Positions 35,275 to 43,891 of a stretch of 64,000 nucleotides of DNA are shown piece after piece. The notes under the pieces are model-generated. The model was given only the letters and a program-made list of their open reading frames with translations, had not been told where the DNA came from and searched no databases. The DNA comes from Streptomyces sp. WMMB303 (GTDB lineage Bacteria; Actinomycetota; Actinomycetes; Streptomycetales; Streptomycetaceae): contig NZ_JARKIN010000001.1 in the NCBI RefSeq assembly GCF_029351045.1, forward strand, positions 3,894,501 to 3,958,500. Direction: 5' to 3'. The position numbers were made by a program, and so were the translations under genes. Position 1 is the stretch's first letter. Each line of letters starts with the position of its first letter.

Positions 35275-36617
35275 CCGGAGGAGACGAGCAGGCGCACACC
35301 GTGGCGGAAGCGGAGAACGGGGGCGAAGGGCGCGAACGCGTTTTCGCGCCCCTGCCCCCCGCTCGTGGGCGGGCGTTCGCCCGGACCTGGTGGGGCCGGA
35401 CCTGGCTCAAGGCCCTCGAGGACACCGCGCTGGACGGTGCACAGCTCAAGCTGGGCCGCACGTTCGCCAGGCGGAGCGCGGTCGGGGCCGTCGCCGTCCG
35501 GCCCGGCCGCATCACCGCGGTGGTCCTCGGTGCCGACCGGACACCGTGCCGCGCCGATGTACTGCTGCGCGAACTCACCGCGGACGAGTGGGACCGGCTG
35601 TTGGACGTGGTCGTCGCACAGTCGGGCCATATCGCCGCGCTGCTGGACCGGGACATGCCGCCCCGGCTGGTGGAGGACGCGGCCGAGGCCGGACTGGACC
35701 TCCTGCCCGGCGTCGGGGACCTGGACCCGGAGTGCGCGTGCGGCGGATGGGACCACTGTGCACACACGGCCGCGCTCAGCTACCAGACCGCGCGGCTGCT
35801 GGACGAGGACCCGCTCGCCCTGCTGCTGATGCGGGGACGGGGCGAGCGGGAATTGCTGGAGACTCTGCAGGAGCGCAGCGCCGCACAGGCCGCGGAGAAG
35901 GGCGGACGGCCGCCCGCGGCAGCCGCGCGCGAGGAGGACGGGCCGGAGGGTGTGGACGCCGCTGAGGCTTTCGCCCTCGGCGTGCTGCTGCCCCCGCTGC
36001 CCGAACCACCCGCGCCGTCGGGCGGAGCCGTGGGGGCCGCGGCTCTGGACGGTGCCGCCGATGTGCCGGGACTGGACGTCGGGGCCCTCTCCTTCCTGGC
36101 CGCGGACGCCGCCGTGACAGCGCGCCGCATGCTGGCCGAGGCCGTCTCCCCGCAGGGGCCCGGCCGGCCGGTGCAGGGTTCGCTGACGGCGCGGGAGGAC
36201 GCCGTGCGACTCGCCGCGGCAAGCCCCGGACCGGCCGTCACGGTCCGGCTGGCCGCGTTCTGCGGCTGCTCGGAGGCCGAACTCGAGATCGCCGTACGGG
36301 CCTGGGGATTCGGCGGCGCGGAGGCGCTGTCGGTTCTGGCGGACCGGCCGGGGCCACCCGCGGCGCTGCGGCAGGCGCGTGACGAACTCGACCTCGCATG
36401 GGGCGAGGAGGAGATCCCGCCGGTGCTGCAGGGCGAGGGCCGACGCTGGACGGAGGTGGGAGGCGAGGCCCAGCTCCGCTACGGGCCGGACGGCCGCTGG
36501 TGGCCCTTCCGCAGGCGTGGGCAGGCGTGGTGGCCGGTGGGCGGGCCGGAGCGGGATCCGGCGATCGCGCTCGCGGCCGCACTGGCCGAGGACGGTGAAT
36601 CGCAGGCCGGAGCCTGA
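35271..36617 (+). CDS. SWIM zinc-finger protein coupled to SNF2 helicase
   Basis: Product of 448 residues starting at a TTG that overlaps the helicase stop. The SWIM motif CxCx(n)CxH is visible as Cys155, Cys157, Cys163, His165 (CACGGWDHCAH). Before it lies a conserved domain starting ARTWWGRTWLKALE; after it an Ala/Pro-rich linker and a C-terminal part with a helix-turn-helix-like segment (AAFCGCSEAELEIAVRAWG) and a Trp-rich end (DGRWWPFRRRGQAWWPVGG). SWIM domains bind nucleic acid or protein. The tight coupling to the SNF2 gene, a pairing that recurs in bacteria, indicates a shared complex of unknown function. Confidence 0.88.
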   Translation: MTGGDEQAHTVAEAENGGEGRERVFAPLPPARGRAFARTWWGRTWLKALEDTALDGAQLKLGRTFARRSAVGAVAVRPGRITAVVLGADRTPCRADVLLRELTADEWDRLLDVVVAQSGHIAALLDRDMPPRLVEDAAEAGLDLLPGVGDLDPECACGGWDHCAHTAALSYQTARLLDEDPLALLLMRGRGERELLETLQERSAAQAAEKGGRPPAAAAREEDGPEGVDAAEAFALGVLLPPLPEPPAPSGGAVGAAALDGAADVPGLDVGALSFLAADAAVTARRMLAEAVSPQGPGRPVQGSLTAREDAVRLAAASPGPAVTVRLAAFCGCSEAELEIAVRAWGFGGAEALSVLADRPGPPAALRQARDELDLAWGEEEIPPVLQGEGRRWTEVGGEAQLRYGPDGRWWPFRRRGQAWWPVGGPERDPAIALAAALAEDGESQAGA

Positions 36618-36625
36618 AGACGGAC

Positions 36626-36657
36626 GTGCCGCCGCCCCGGGGCACGGGCGGCGGCAC
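36626..36657. terminator. Strong hairpin between convergent SWIM and SGNH genes
   Basis: GTGCCGCCGCCC (36626-36637) pairs perfectly with GGGCGGCGGCAC (36646-36657), a 12-bp stem and eight-base loop, between two convergent stops. Confidence 0.7.
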
Positions 36658-36674
36658 GGACCTGAGGTGTTCCG

Positions 36675-37472
36675 TCAGGCGAGGCCCTCCAGAACGGGGA
36701 GATAGCCACCGGACTGCCCTGCGGCGGTGGGGTGGTAGGACTCGTCGATCGGGAAGGTGACGCTGTGCAGCCACTCGTCGTCCGAGCAGATCTCGTGGCC
36801 CGAGAAGGTGGGACGGACGTCGCCGAAGCTGAACCCGTGGTCGGCGGCGCGCTTGGCGGTGACCTCGTCCAGGGCGTCGGACGCGGAGTTGATGGCTTCG
36901 CGGGACTTCTCGCTGATGCCCACGATGCAGCCGCCGTCGAGCTCGTAGATGTGCGGATAGCCCAGTACGACGACCTTCGCGGAGGGTGCGCGCTGGGCGA
37001 TGGCGTCATAGACGCCGTCGAGCTTGCCCGGCAGAGTGTTCTCGACGTAGTCGCGGGCTTCTTGGACCCGCGCCAGGCAGGCGCTCTCGCCCTGGGTGAC
37101 GCAGGTGGTCATGGTGTCGGCGAATCCGGCGTCGTTCCCGCCGATACTGATGCTCACCAGGCCCGTGGAGGAGTTGAGGGGGCCGAGCTGGCCGGCGAGC
37201 ACGTCGTCGGTGCGCGCGCCGGAGCAGGCGGTGAAGTCGAAGGATGAGGGGGAGTTGGCGGCGTTCCAGAGGTTCGGGTAGGCGTGCGCGCTTCGCTTGC
37301 AGTCGCCTCCCGCGTAGTCCCCGGCGCCCACTCCGGAGGAGTAGGAGTCGCCGAGGGCCACATAGCCGGTCGCGGCCGCCTCTTCGGCGGAGGCGGACGC
37401 GGCACCGGTGAGGGAGGAGAGTCCGAGGACGGCGACGACGGCAGCCGTGGACGTCCATCTGCGCAGCTTCAT
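36675..37472 (-). CDS. Secreted SGNH/GDSL hydrolase (lipase/esterase)
   Basis: Product of 265 residues with a Sec signal peptide (MKLRRWTST, hydrophobic core, cleavage near ASA-EEA). The SGNH blocks are all visible: GDSYSSG with nucleophile Ser, a block II Gly, IGGNDAGF with block III Asn, and the catalytic His in DESYHPTAAG. Six Cys residues allow three disulfides, as in the Streptomyces rimosus and S. coelicolor extracellular lipases of the same size. It should hydrolyse esters outside the cell. ATG at 37472 follows GAGAGG. Confidence 0.9.
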   Translation of the reverse strand: MKLRRWTSTAAVVAVLGLSSLTGAASASAEEAAATGYVALGDSYSSGVGAGDYAGGDCKRSAHAYPNLWNAANSPSSFDFTACSGARTDDVLAGQLGPLNSSTGLVSISIGGNDAGFADTMTTCVTQGESACLARVQEARDYVENTLPGKLDGVYDAIAQRAPSAKVVVLGYPHIYELDGGCIVGISEKSREAINSASDALDEVTAKRAADHGFSFGDVRPTFSGHEICSDDEWLHSVTFPIDESYHPTAAGQSGGYLPVLEGLA

Positions 37473-37618
37473 GGGGCCTCTCAGGGATAGGCACGGTAGG
37501 AACTGCTGTCACTTCGGTCGCGGCTGGACTTACCCCGCGATCGATGCGTCCATGCCAACCTTGGAGGCTCAACTACGCGCGCAGACTGTCGCGTCGAAAA
37601 GAACAGGAGAGCGTACTC

Positions 37619-37635
37619 CCGGCCGATCAGGCCGG
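37619..37635 (-). terminator. Small hairpin downstream of septum-formation-like gene
   Basis: CCGGCC (37619-37624) pairs with GGCCGG (37630-37635) across GATCA, about 20 bases beyond the end of the minus-strand gene at 37656. It would separate that gene from the SGNH hydrolase gene downstream. Confidence 0.35.
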
Positions 37636-37655
37636 CCGGGTCGCACCGGACCGGG

Positions 37656-38408
37656 TCACACCAGGGGTTTGGAGAGCTGCTTGCCCTTGCCGGCCGTCAG
37701 ACTGCAAGTGACATAGCTCAGTGCGGTACCCGCGTTCTCCGCCTTGGGGTACGTGATGAGCGTCCCGCCCACCGTGCCCCGCGGCTGCTTCGCCGCCTTG
37801 TTCCGCAGCAGGGTGCGGCACATCGAGTCCGCCTTGCTGCGGACCGCGTCGTTGGTGCTGTAGTCCCCGGTGAGCTTCTTGCGGCTCACCACCTCCGCGT
37901 CGTGGGACTCGTCGCACTCGCGGTCGATGACCGCGCCCTCCCGCTCCTCGGACTGGTCGAAGCAGTCACCGACGCGGAGAAGGAACGACGGGAGCGGCAC
38001 ATCACTGGGACTCTCTTCAGGGTCCTCCGAGGGTGCGTCCGGGGTCGGATAGTCGGTCGCCTCCTCGTGGGAGGGCTCGTCCGCCGGCGTCGAGCTGGGC
38101 TCCGGGGAGGCCGAGGACGACTCCGAAGGGGAAGGCGTGCCCCCGGCGGAATCGTCGGAGCCGGAGTCGCCACGCGTCAGGTACACGACGGACGCGGTGA
38201 TCAAGGCAAGTGCGACCACCGCCGCCGCGACCACCGCCGCCACCGTCTTCCCGGTGTTGCGACCGGGCGGCGGTGGAGGAGGCCATCCGCCGCCCGGCAC
38301 TGCGCCGAAACCACCGGAATCGGGAGGCCCGAAACCTCCTCCCGGAGGCTGCGCCGGGGGCGGCGGACTGCCTGGGGGCGGATGGTTCGGCGGCGGTGGC
38401 ATCGTCAT
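37656..38408 (-). CDS. Membrane-anchored protein with septum-formation-like domain
   Basis: Product of about 250 residues. A cytoplasmic N-terminus of some 45 residues very rich in Pro and Gly leads to a single membrane helix (KTVAAVVAAAVVALALITASVVYL), then a Ser/Pro/Asp/Glu-rich spacer and an extracellular domain beginning VGDCFDQ with ECDESHDAEVV, the pattern of the actinobacterial Septum_form domain; two Cys pairs are present. Its role is unknown. The start is uncertain: ATG at 38408, 38402 or 38432 all lack a clear ribosome binding site. Confidence 0.75.
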   Translation of the reverse strand: MTMPPPPNHPPPGSPPPPAQPPGGGFGPPDSGGFGAVPGGGWPPPPPPGRNTGKTVAAVVAAAVVALALITASVVYLTRGDSGSDDSAGGTPSPSESSSASPEPSSTPADEPSHEEATDYPTPDAPSEDPEESPSDVPLPSFLLRVGDCFDQSEEREGAVIDRECDESHDAEVVSRKKLTGDYSTNDAVRSKADSMCRTLLRNKAAKQPRGTVGGTLITYPKAENAGTALSYVTCSLTAGKGKQLSKPLV

Positions 38409-38558
38409 GGACACCACTGTGTCATGTCGCACTCACTGTCGGCATCGAGGTTCCGGAGGAGGCATCCGTTCCGGCGCGGGAGGCGCTCCCCCGGTCGGCG
38501 GCGGCAAGAGCCGGAGTCGCGATGCCGGCCGTCGCGGCCTTGGAGACCGGGCCGTTGG

Positions 38559-39368
38559 TCACTTGACCCCGACGCCGCCGTACCCCATGTGACGCCGGAG
38601 GTCGGCGCCGCTCGGCACGGGCCCGTCCGGCCGCCACAGCGGGAGCTGGACCAGGCCGGGCTCCAGAAGCTCGAATCCCTCGAAGAAGGCGGAGATCTCC
38701 GGCCCGGACCGCCACTGGGCGCTGGAGGTGGACTCCTCGTTGTAGACCTTCGTGACCTTCCCGAAGCCGTCGCTCTGATTGAAGTCCGCCGTCCCGTGGC
38801 TGAGGATCAGGTGGCTCCCGGCGGGCAGCCGCTCGGTCAGGGACCGCACGATGCCCACCGCGTCCTCGGCGTCGGTGACGAAGTGCAGCACAGCGAGCAG
38901 TACCAGGGCGACCGGCTCGTCGAAGTCGATGAGGTCCTGGGTGACCGGGTGGTCGAGGATCGCGGCCGGATCGCGGATGTCGGCCAGGACGAACCCGGCG
39001 TTGCCGGAGTTGGTCAGCTTCGCTCCGGCGTAGGCCGCGACGATAGGGTCGTTGTCCACGTAGGCGACCCGCACCCCGGGGTCCATCCGGCGGGCGACGT
39101 CGTGGGTGTTGGGCGAGGTGGGGATGCCTGTGCCGATGTCGATGATCTGTCGGACACCGCTGTCGACCACTGTCCGCACAGCCCGGTGCATGAAGTCCCG
39201 GTTGCTGCGGGCCGTGACACCCACGTCCGGAAGTGCCGTGAGGATGCGCTCCGCCGCGTCCCGGTCGGCCTCGTAGTTGTCCTTACCCCCGAGGTAGTAG
39301 TCGTACATCCGGGCCGGGTGCGGCCTGGTGGTGTCTATCTGATCCGGGCTGAATCCAGCCTCCGACAC
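38559..39368 (-). CDS. DUF574 / Methyltransf_19 SAM-dependent methyltransferase
   Basis: Product of 269 residues of a methyltransferase family abundant in Streptomyces: RPHPARMYDYYLGGKDNYEADR at the start, motif I IIDIGTGIPTSPNTHDVAR, VAYVDNDPIV, then VALVLLAVLHFV and a C-terminal WRPDGP. Members are often found next to XRE/DUF397 pairs, as here, and may be regulatory or act on small molecules; no substrate is known. GTG at 39368 follows GGGAG. It is head to tail with the DUF397 gene 57 bases upstream. Confidence 0.88.
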   Translation of the reverse strand: MSEAGFSPDQIDTTRPHPARMYDYYLGGKDNYEADRDAAERILTALPDVGVTARSNRDFMHRAVRTVVDSGVRQIIDIGTGIPTSPNTHDVARRMDPGVRVAYVDNDPIVAAYAGAKLTNSGNAGFVLADIRDPAAILDHPVTQDLIDFDEPVALVLLAVLHFVTDAEDAVGIVRSLTERLPAGSHLILSHGTADFNQSDGFGKVTKVYNEESTSSAQWRSGPEISAFFEGFELLEPGLVQLPLWRPDGPVPSGADLRRHMGYGGVGVK

Positions 39369-39425
39369 GTGCTTCTCCCACTCGTCCGTCGATCCGGACC
39401 GGGCTTTCGCGGTCCGGTGGTGTGC

Positions 39426-39662
39426 TCAGCCGACCAGGAAGTCGGCTTCCCCCGCCTTGGCCGCCTCGATGAATCCCGAGATGTCACTCCGGCTGCAGAT
39501 GAGTGCCGGGCCGTCGGGATCGGTGGACTGGCGCAGCGCGACCCGGCCGTCGGCCAGCTTGAGCGCCTCCACGCAGCTGCCGCCGTTGCCCCCGCTCCAG
39601 GGCTTGCGCCAGCCCTCGTCGCCCAGATGTGCGGCGGGCATCCCGTTGTAGATTCGACCCAT
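39426..39662 (-). CDS. DUF397 small regulatory protein
   Basis: Product of 78 residues of the DUF397 family: W-x-K-x-SWSGGNGGSCVEAL-like core (here WRKPWSGGNGGSCVEALKLADG), VALRQSTDPDGPAL and the end FIEAAKAGEADFL. In Streptomyces these proteins (for example those beside WhiJ and AbaA-type loci) pair with an adjacent XRE-family regulator, probably as partner or antagonist. The ATG lies three bases after the stop of the XRE gene, so the two are cotranscribed and coupled. Confidence 0.9.
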   Translation of the reverse strand: MGRIYNGMPAAHLGDEGWRKPWSGGNGGSCVEALKLADGRVALRQSTDPDGPALICSRSDISGFIEAAKAGEADFLVG

Positions 39663-39665
39663 GGT

Positions 39666-40538
39666 TCAGATCTCCTTGCGCAGTGCACTCAGGACCGCCC
39701 GGGTCCGCACCAGCGGCACGGCCTGGGCGCTCATCCGGTCCAGCGCCTCGAGGAACACGCTGACGTCGTCGCGCTGGTCGAAGTAGACCGCACCCACGAG
39801 GCTCTCGGCGCAGACCATGTCGGGCAGCTCGTCGAGAGGGAACCGGAAGAGGTGGAAGGGGCCGTACATGGCCGGGTGCGGGCCCGCGCTGAACGGCATG
39901 ATCTGCAGCGCCACGTTCGGCCGCTCGATGGCCTGGATGAGGTGGTCGATCTGCTCGCGCATCACATCGGGCGAGCCGAGCGGACGTCGCAGAACCGTCT
40001 CGTCGATGACGGCCCACAGCAGCGGCGGGTTCGCCTCCTGGGTGAGCACGGTCTGCCGTTCCATGCGCAGCGCGACGCCCCGTTTGATCTCCGCCTCCGG
40101 GGCGTGCGGCATACCCGCACGCAGTACGGCCCTGGCGTAGCTCTCCGTCTGCAGCAGCCCGGGGACGTAGTGCGGCTCGTAGGCGCGGATGACCTCGGAC
40201 TCGCTCTCCAGGCTCACGAACACGCTGAACCACTCGGGCAGCACGTCGCGGTACCGGTGCCACCAGCCTGGCTGGTTGGCCTCCCGGGCGAGCGAGACGA
40301 AGCCGTCGATCTCCTCCGGGTCACTCACCCCGTAGGTGCGCAGCAGCTTCTCCACATAGGGGACCTTGAGACCGACCTCCGCCTTCTCCATCCGGCGGAT
40401 GGTGGCGTGCGTGACGTCGAGGGACCTGGCCGCCTGTTCGAAGGTCACTCCCGCACGCTCACGCAGGTGCTGCAGTCTCTTTCCGAGCACCACACGCAGC
40501 ACGGTGGGCGCCGCACCGCCCGTCCGTGAGTCCGCCAC
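39666..40538 (-). CDS. XRE-family regulator with DUF5753 (WhiJ/Scr1-like)
   Basis: Product of 290 residues. An N-terminal helix-turn-helix (LQHLRERAGVTFEQAARSLDVTHATIRRMEKAEVG, residues about 20-60) is followed by the DUF5753 sensor/partner domain: QPGWWHRYRDVLPEWFSVFVSLE, YVPGLLQTESYARAVLRAG, LLWAVIDETVLRRPLGSPDVM and LQIMPFSAGPHPAMYGPFHLFRF. It matches WhiJ-like regulators that control development or secondary metabolism. GTG at 40538 follows GGAGGGGAG. It is divergent from a HATPase gene and precedes a DUF397 gene. Confidence 0.9.
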   Translation of the reverse strand: MADSRTGGAAPTVLRVVLGKRLQHLRERAGVTFEQAARSLDVTHATIRRMEKAEVGLKVPYVEKLLRTYGVSDPEEIDGFVSLAREANQPGWWHRYRDVLPEWFSVFVSLESESEVIRAYEPHYVPGLLQTESYARAVLRAGMPHAPEAEIKRGVALRMERQTVLTQEANPPLLWAVIDETVLRRPLGSPDVMREQIDHLIQAIERPNVALQIMPFSAGPHPAMYGPFHLFRFPLDELPDMVCAESLVGAVYFDQRDDVSVFLEALDRMSAQAVPLVRTRAVLSALRKEI

Positions 40539-40675
40539 AGCCGCTCCCCTCCAACTGACATCGGTAGAGCGAAGTTTGGCATGTGCCGGCTCGCCAGCAC
40601 ACCCTGTCAAACACAATTCTGCAATTCACAGATTGATCCTTGCCTAACGCGAGTGACGAACCGCATAGTGGAGCT

Positions 40676-41173
40676 GTGGCTGCCCCCCATGACGCCCTGC
40701 CTTTAGAACACCGGCCAGACGGCGCGCCGACGACCCGTCCGCTGCGCGACGCCTTCCACCTGCCGGCCCGCGACACTTCCGTGGCACTGGCACGCGCACG
40801 CGTGCTGGAGAGACTCCGCGAGTGGTACGTCGACGACGAGTCCAACGCCGACGCGCAACTGCTCATGTCCGAGCTGTTCACCAATGCCGTCCGCCACACG
40901 GACAGCGAGAAGGTGAGCTGCGAGCTGTGGGTCATCGGAGTGCGGCTCCGCCTCGAGGTGGCGGACGAGGGCGGCGGCCAGTCGGTCATGCGCGTGGAGG
41001 ACGCGGACCGCGGCCGTACCGGCGACGACGAGCGCGAGAACGGAAGGGGCCTGCTGCTGGTGAGCGTGCTCGCCGACGACTGGGGCATACGCAGGGCCCG
41101 CACAAGCGGCTCCGAGATGACGACGGGGCACGCGGTGTGGGCCGAACTGGAATGCAACCGGACTCACGGCTGA
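40676..41173 (+). CDS. RsbW-like ATP-binding protein (HATPase_c_2)
   Basis: Product of about 165 residues with a GHKL ATPase fold lacking a dimerisation domain: N box SELFTNAVRHT, G1 box DEGGG and G2 box GRGLLLVSVLADDWG. Such proteins act as anti-sigma kinases or, in Streptomyces, accompany XRE/DUF397 pairs. The GTG at 40676 is preferred; a TTG at 40640 in the same frame is possible. It is divergent from the XRE regulator, completing the WhiJ-type trio. No anti-sigma antagonist or sigma gene is adjacent. Confidence 0.85.
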   Translation: MAAPHDALPLEHRPDGAPTTRPLRDAFHLPARDTSVALARARVLERLREWYVDDESNADAQLLMSELFTNAVRHTDSEKVSCELWVIGVRLRLEVADEGGGQSVMRVEDADRGRTGDDERENGRGLLLVSVLADDWGIRRARTSGSEMTTGHAVWAELECNRTHG

Positions 41174-41296
41174 CACTCCGCTCGCGATCGGCGGCGGACG
41201 CAGAGCTGACAGCGTCCCGCACCGGTGGCAGGATGCACGGCACTTACCGGCCATGATCGGGCTCCTTTGCCGACCTGTCCCCCTTGTGGAGGCGCT

Positions 41297-42115
41297 GTGT
41301 CCGCACGATCCGCGCGTAAGCGACAGTACGGGATATCCCTGACCGCAGTCATGACGGCCGCCCTGCTGACGGCCGTCACCGCCTGCTCCAGCACCAAGAC
41401 CTCCGGCAAGAGCGGCGACGAGGTCCAACTGGTGGCCTCGGGCAAACTCACCGTCTGCACCCATCTGCCCTACGAGCCGTTCCAGTTCAAACAGGGCAAG
41501 AAGATCGTCGGCTTCGACGTCGACCTGGTCGACCTTGTCGCGGAAGACCTCGGCGTCGAGCAGAAGATCGTGGACACCCCGTTCGAGGGGATCCAGTCGG
41601 GCGAGGACCTCAACGCGAGCAAGTGCGATCTCGCTGCCGCGGGCATGACCATCACCCCGGTCCGCGAGAAGAACCTCGACTTCTCGGCCCCCTACTTCGA
41701 GGCGACCCAGGCGCTGCTGACCGGGAAGGGCGGGAAGTACGACTCCCTGGACGACCTCAAGGGCAAGAAACTGGGAGTCCAGCAGTCCACCACGGGCGAG
41801 GAGTACGCCAGGAAACACGCCGACGGCGTCACCGTCCGCCACTACGAGGACCTCGCTCTGCTGCTCAGCGCCGTCAAGACCGGTCAGGTCGACGCGGGGA
41901 TCAACGACAACGGCGTGCTCTACGACTACGCGAAGAAGAACCCGGACACCGAGGTCACCACCGAGTTCGACACCGGTGAGCAGTACGGCATCGGTGTGCG
42001 CACCGGAAACGACGCACTTCGCAAGCAGATCGACAAGACGCTCAAAAAGGCCAAGGCCGACAAGAGGCACGACAAGCTCTACAAGAAGTGGTTCGGCACG
42101 GAGCCGAAGAAGTGA
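41297..42115 (+). CDS. Amino-acid ABC importer, substrate-binding lipoprotein
   Basis: Product of 272 residues. A signal peptide with lipobox VTAC anchors it outside the membrane. The remainder is a family 3 solute-binding protein for polar amino acids: GKLTVCTHLPYEPFQF, GFDVDLVDLVAEDLG, MTITPVREKNLDFSAPYF and GVQQSTTGEEYA. Glutamate, glutamine or basic amino acids are plausible; the ligand cannot be fixed. GTG at 41297 follows GGAGG. It is the first gene of a three-gene operon with four-base overlaps. Confidence 0.9.
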   Translation: MSARSARKRQYGISLTAVMTAALLTAVTACSSTKTSGKSGDEVQLVASGKLTVCTHLPYEPFQFKQGKKIVGFDVDLVDLVAEDLGVEQKIVDTPFEGIQSGEDLNASKCDLAAAGMTITPVREKNLDFSAPYFEATQALLTGKGGKYDSLDDLKGKKLGVQQSTTGEEYARKHADGVTVRHYEDLALLLSAVKTGQVDAGINDNGVLYDYAKKNPDTEVTTEFDTGEQYGIGVRTGNDALRKQIDKTLKKAKADKRHDKLYKKWFGTEPKK

Positions 42116-42891
42116 GCCGCCGCAACCGCACCCGTGCCATCAGAACCGCCCAGTACGGCGTTCTGCTGGCCCTCGTGCTGGCCCTCGCCCTCGCCGCCGA
42201 CTGGGGCGAGCTGCGCCGCGCGTTCTTCGACGTCGAGGTCGCGAAGAAGCAGTTCCCGGACGTGGTGACCACCGCCTTGGTCAACACGGTGATCTACACG
42301 GTGCTCGGATTCACCTTCGGGCTGGCGCTGGGGCTGCTGCTGGCGCTGATGCGGCTGTCACAGGTGCCGCCGTACCGCTGGCTGGCCGTCGCCTACATCG
42401 AGTTCTTCCGCGGCGTACCGGCACTGCTCGTGTTCATCGCGCTCGGCTTCGGCGTACCGCTGGCGTTCCAGCTCTCCATCAACCAGTACGTGACGGTGAT
42501 GCTGGCTCTGGGACTGGTCGGCGCCGCCTACATGGCCGAGACGATCCGCGCCGGCATCCAGGCGGTCCCCCGGGGCCAGACGGAGGCGGCCCGTTCCCTG
42601 GGGATGTCACCGACGTGGGCGATGGTCTCGGTCGTCATCCCGCAGGCGTTCCGGATCGTGCTGCCGCCGCTCGCCAACGAACTCATCCTGCTCACCAAGG
42701 ACTCCTCGCTGGTGTATCTGCTGGGGCTGTCGATGGATCAGTACGAGTTGGCGAAGTTCGGCCGGGACGCCCTCAACCAGCACCGCAGCCTCACCCCGAT
42801 CCTGATCGCGGGGCTGTTCTACCTGGCCATCACGCTGCCCCTGGGCCACCTGGTGCGGCGTCTGGAGGCCCGTACGGCGAAGGCGAGGTGA
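42112..42891 (+). CDS. Amino-acid ABC importer, permease
   Basis: Product of 259 residues with about five membrane helices and the permease EAA loop (EAARSLGMSPTWAMVSVVIPQAFR) that contacts the ATPase. GTG overlaps the preceding stop. Only one permease gene is present, so the transporter is probably a permease homodimer, unlike the GluC/GluD heterodimer of actinobacterial glutamate systems. Confidence 0.92.
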   Translation: MSRRNRTRAIRTAQYGVLLALVLALALAADWGELRRAFFDVEVAKKQFPDVVTTALVNTVIYTVLGFTFGLALGLLLALMRLSQVPPYRWLAVAYIEFFRGVPALLVFIALGFGVPLAFQLSINQYVTVMLALGLVGAAYMAETIRAGIQAVPRGQTEAARSLGMSPTWAMVSVVIPQAFRIVLPPLANELILLTKDSSLVYLLGLSMDQYELAKFGRDALNQHRSLTPILIAGLFYLAITLPLGHLVRRLEARTAKAR

Positions 42892-43754
42892 CCGGGGTGA
42901 CGGAGAGCACGGGAGCGCCGGCGGCGGGCACGGCCGCCATCGAGGTGCGGGGGCTGCGCAAGTCCTTCGGCGAGCTGGAGGTGCTGCGCGGGATCGATGT
43001 CACGGTGCGGCGCGGCGAGGTGGTCTGTGTCATCGGCCCGTCCGGATCGGGCAAATCGACCCTGCTGCGCTGTGTGAACCTGCTGGAGGAACCCACCTCC
43101 GGCACGGTGTGTGTGGCCGGTACCGAGGTCACCGACCCGGAGGTGGACATCGACCGGGTCCGGCGCCGCATCGGCATGGTCTTCCAGTCCTTCAACCTCT
43201 TTCCCCACCTGACGGCTCTGGGCAACCTGACGATCGCGCAGCGTCGTGTGCTGGGGCGGGGCAGGGCGGAGGCGGAGGAGGTCGCCCGGCGCAATCTGCG
43301 CCGTGTGGGACTCATGGACAAGGAGTCCGGTTACCCCGCCCAGCTCTCCGGAGGGCAGCAGCAGCGGGTGGCCATCGCCCGCGCACTGTCCATGGGCCCC
43401 GAGCTGATGCTGTTCGACGAACCGACCTCGGCACTCGATCCGGAGCTGGTCGGCGATGTCCTGGCGGTGATGCGCGGACTGGCCGACGAGGGGATGACCA
43501 TGCTGGTGGTCACCCACGAGATGAGCTTCGCCCGGGAGGTGGCCGACCGGGTGGTCTTCATGGACGACGGGCTGATCGTCGAGGAGGGCCCGCCCGAGCA
43601 GGTCGTGGGCGCCCCGCGGCAGGCACGCACCCGCGCCTTCCTCGCCCGGGTGCTGGACCCCGCGGCCGCCGGAGTGCTGGAGGGCGGGGCGGCACAGCCG
43701 GAACCGCCGCCCGGCCCGGCCCCCGAGGAAGTGCGCAAGCGGCCGCTCCGATAG
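42888..43754 (+). CDS. Amino-acid ABC importer, ATP-binding protein
   Basis: Product of 288 residues with a complete nucleotide-binding domain: Walker A GPSGSGKST, Q-loop MVFQSFNLFPH, signature LSGGQQQR, Walker B LMLFDEPTSALD and switch His in VVTHEMSFA, closely matching polar amino-acid importers of the GlnQ type. An extra Pro/Ala-rich C-terminal tail of about 30 residues is present. GTG at 42888 overlaps the permease stop; a second GTG at 42897 is possible. Confidence 0.93.
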   Translation: MTGVTESTGAPAAGTAAIEVRGLRKSFGELEVLRGIDVTVRRGEVVCVIGPSGSGKSTLLRCVNLLEEPTSGTVCVAGTEVTDPEVDIDRVRRRIGMVFQSFNLFPHLTALGNLTIAQRRVLGRGRAEAEEVARRNLRRVGLMDKESGYPAQLSGGQQQRVAIARALSMGPELMLFDEPTSALDPELVGDVLAVMRGLADEGMTMLVVTHEMSFAREVADRVVFMDDGLIVEEGPPEQVVGAPRQARTRAFLARVLDPAAAGVLEGGAAQPEPPPGPAPEEVRKRPLR

Positions 43755-43891
43755 CGAAGGCCGCCGCGCGGAGGGAGGTCCGCCGTCAGGGATCCGCAGC
43801 CTGTCAGACCTGTGCCCTACATTTCCTCTCATCGAGGACGAGTGTCCGCCGGCACCGACGGGTGCCCGGAGGAGAACGAAAGGCCAGGACC

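Noticed and set aside
40605..40610. TTGACA on the minus strand as a -35 for the XRE regulator
   Set aside because: No acceptable -10 occurs at 16 to 19 bases, so I did not annotate a promoter.
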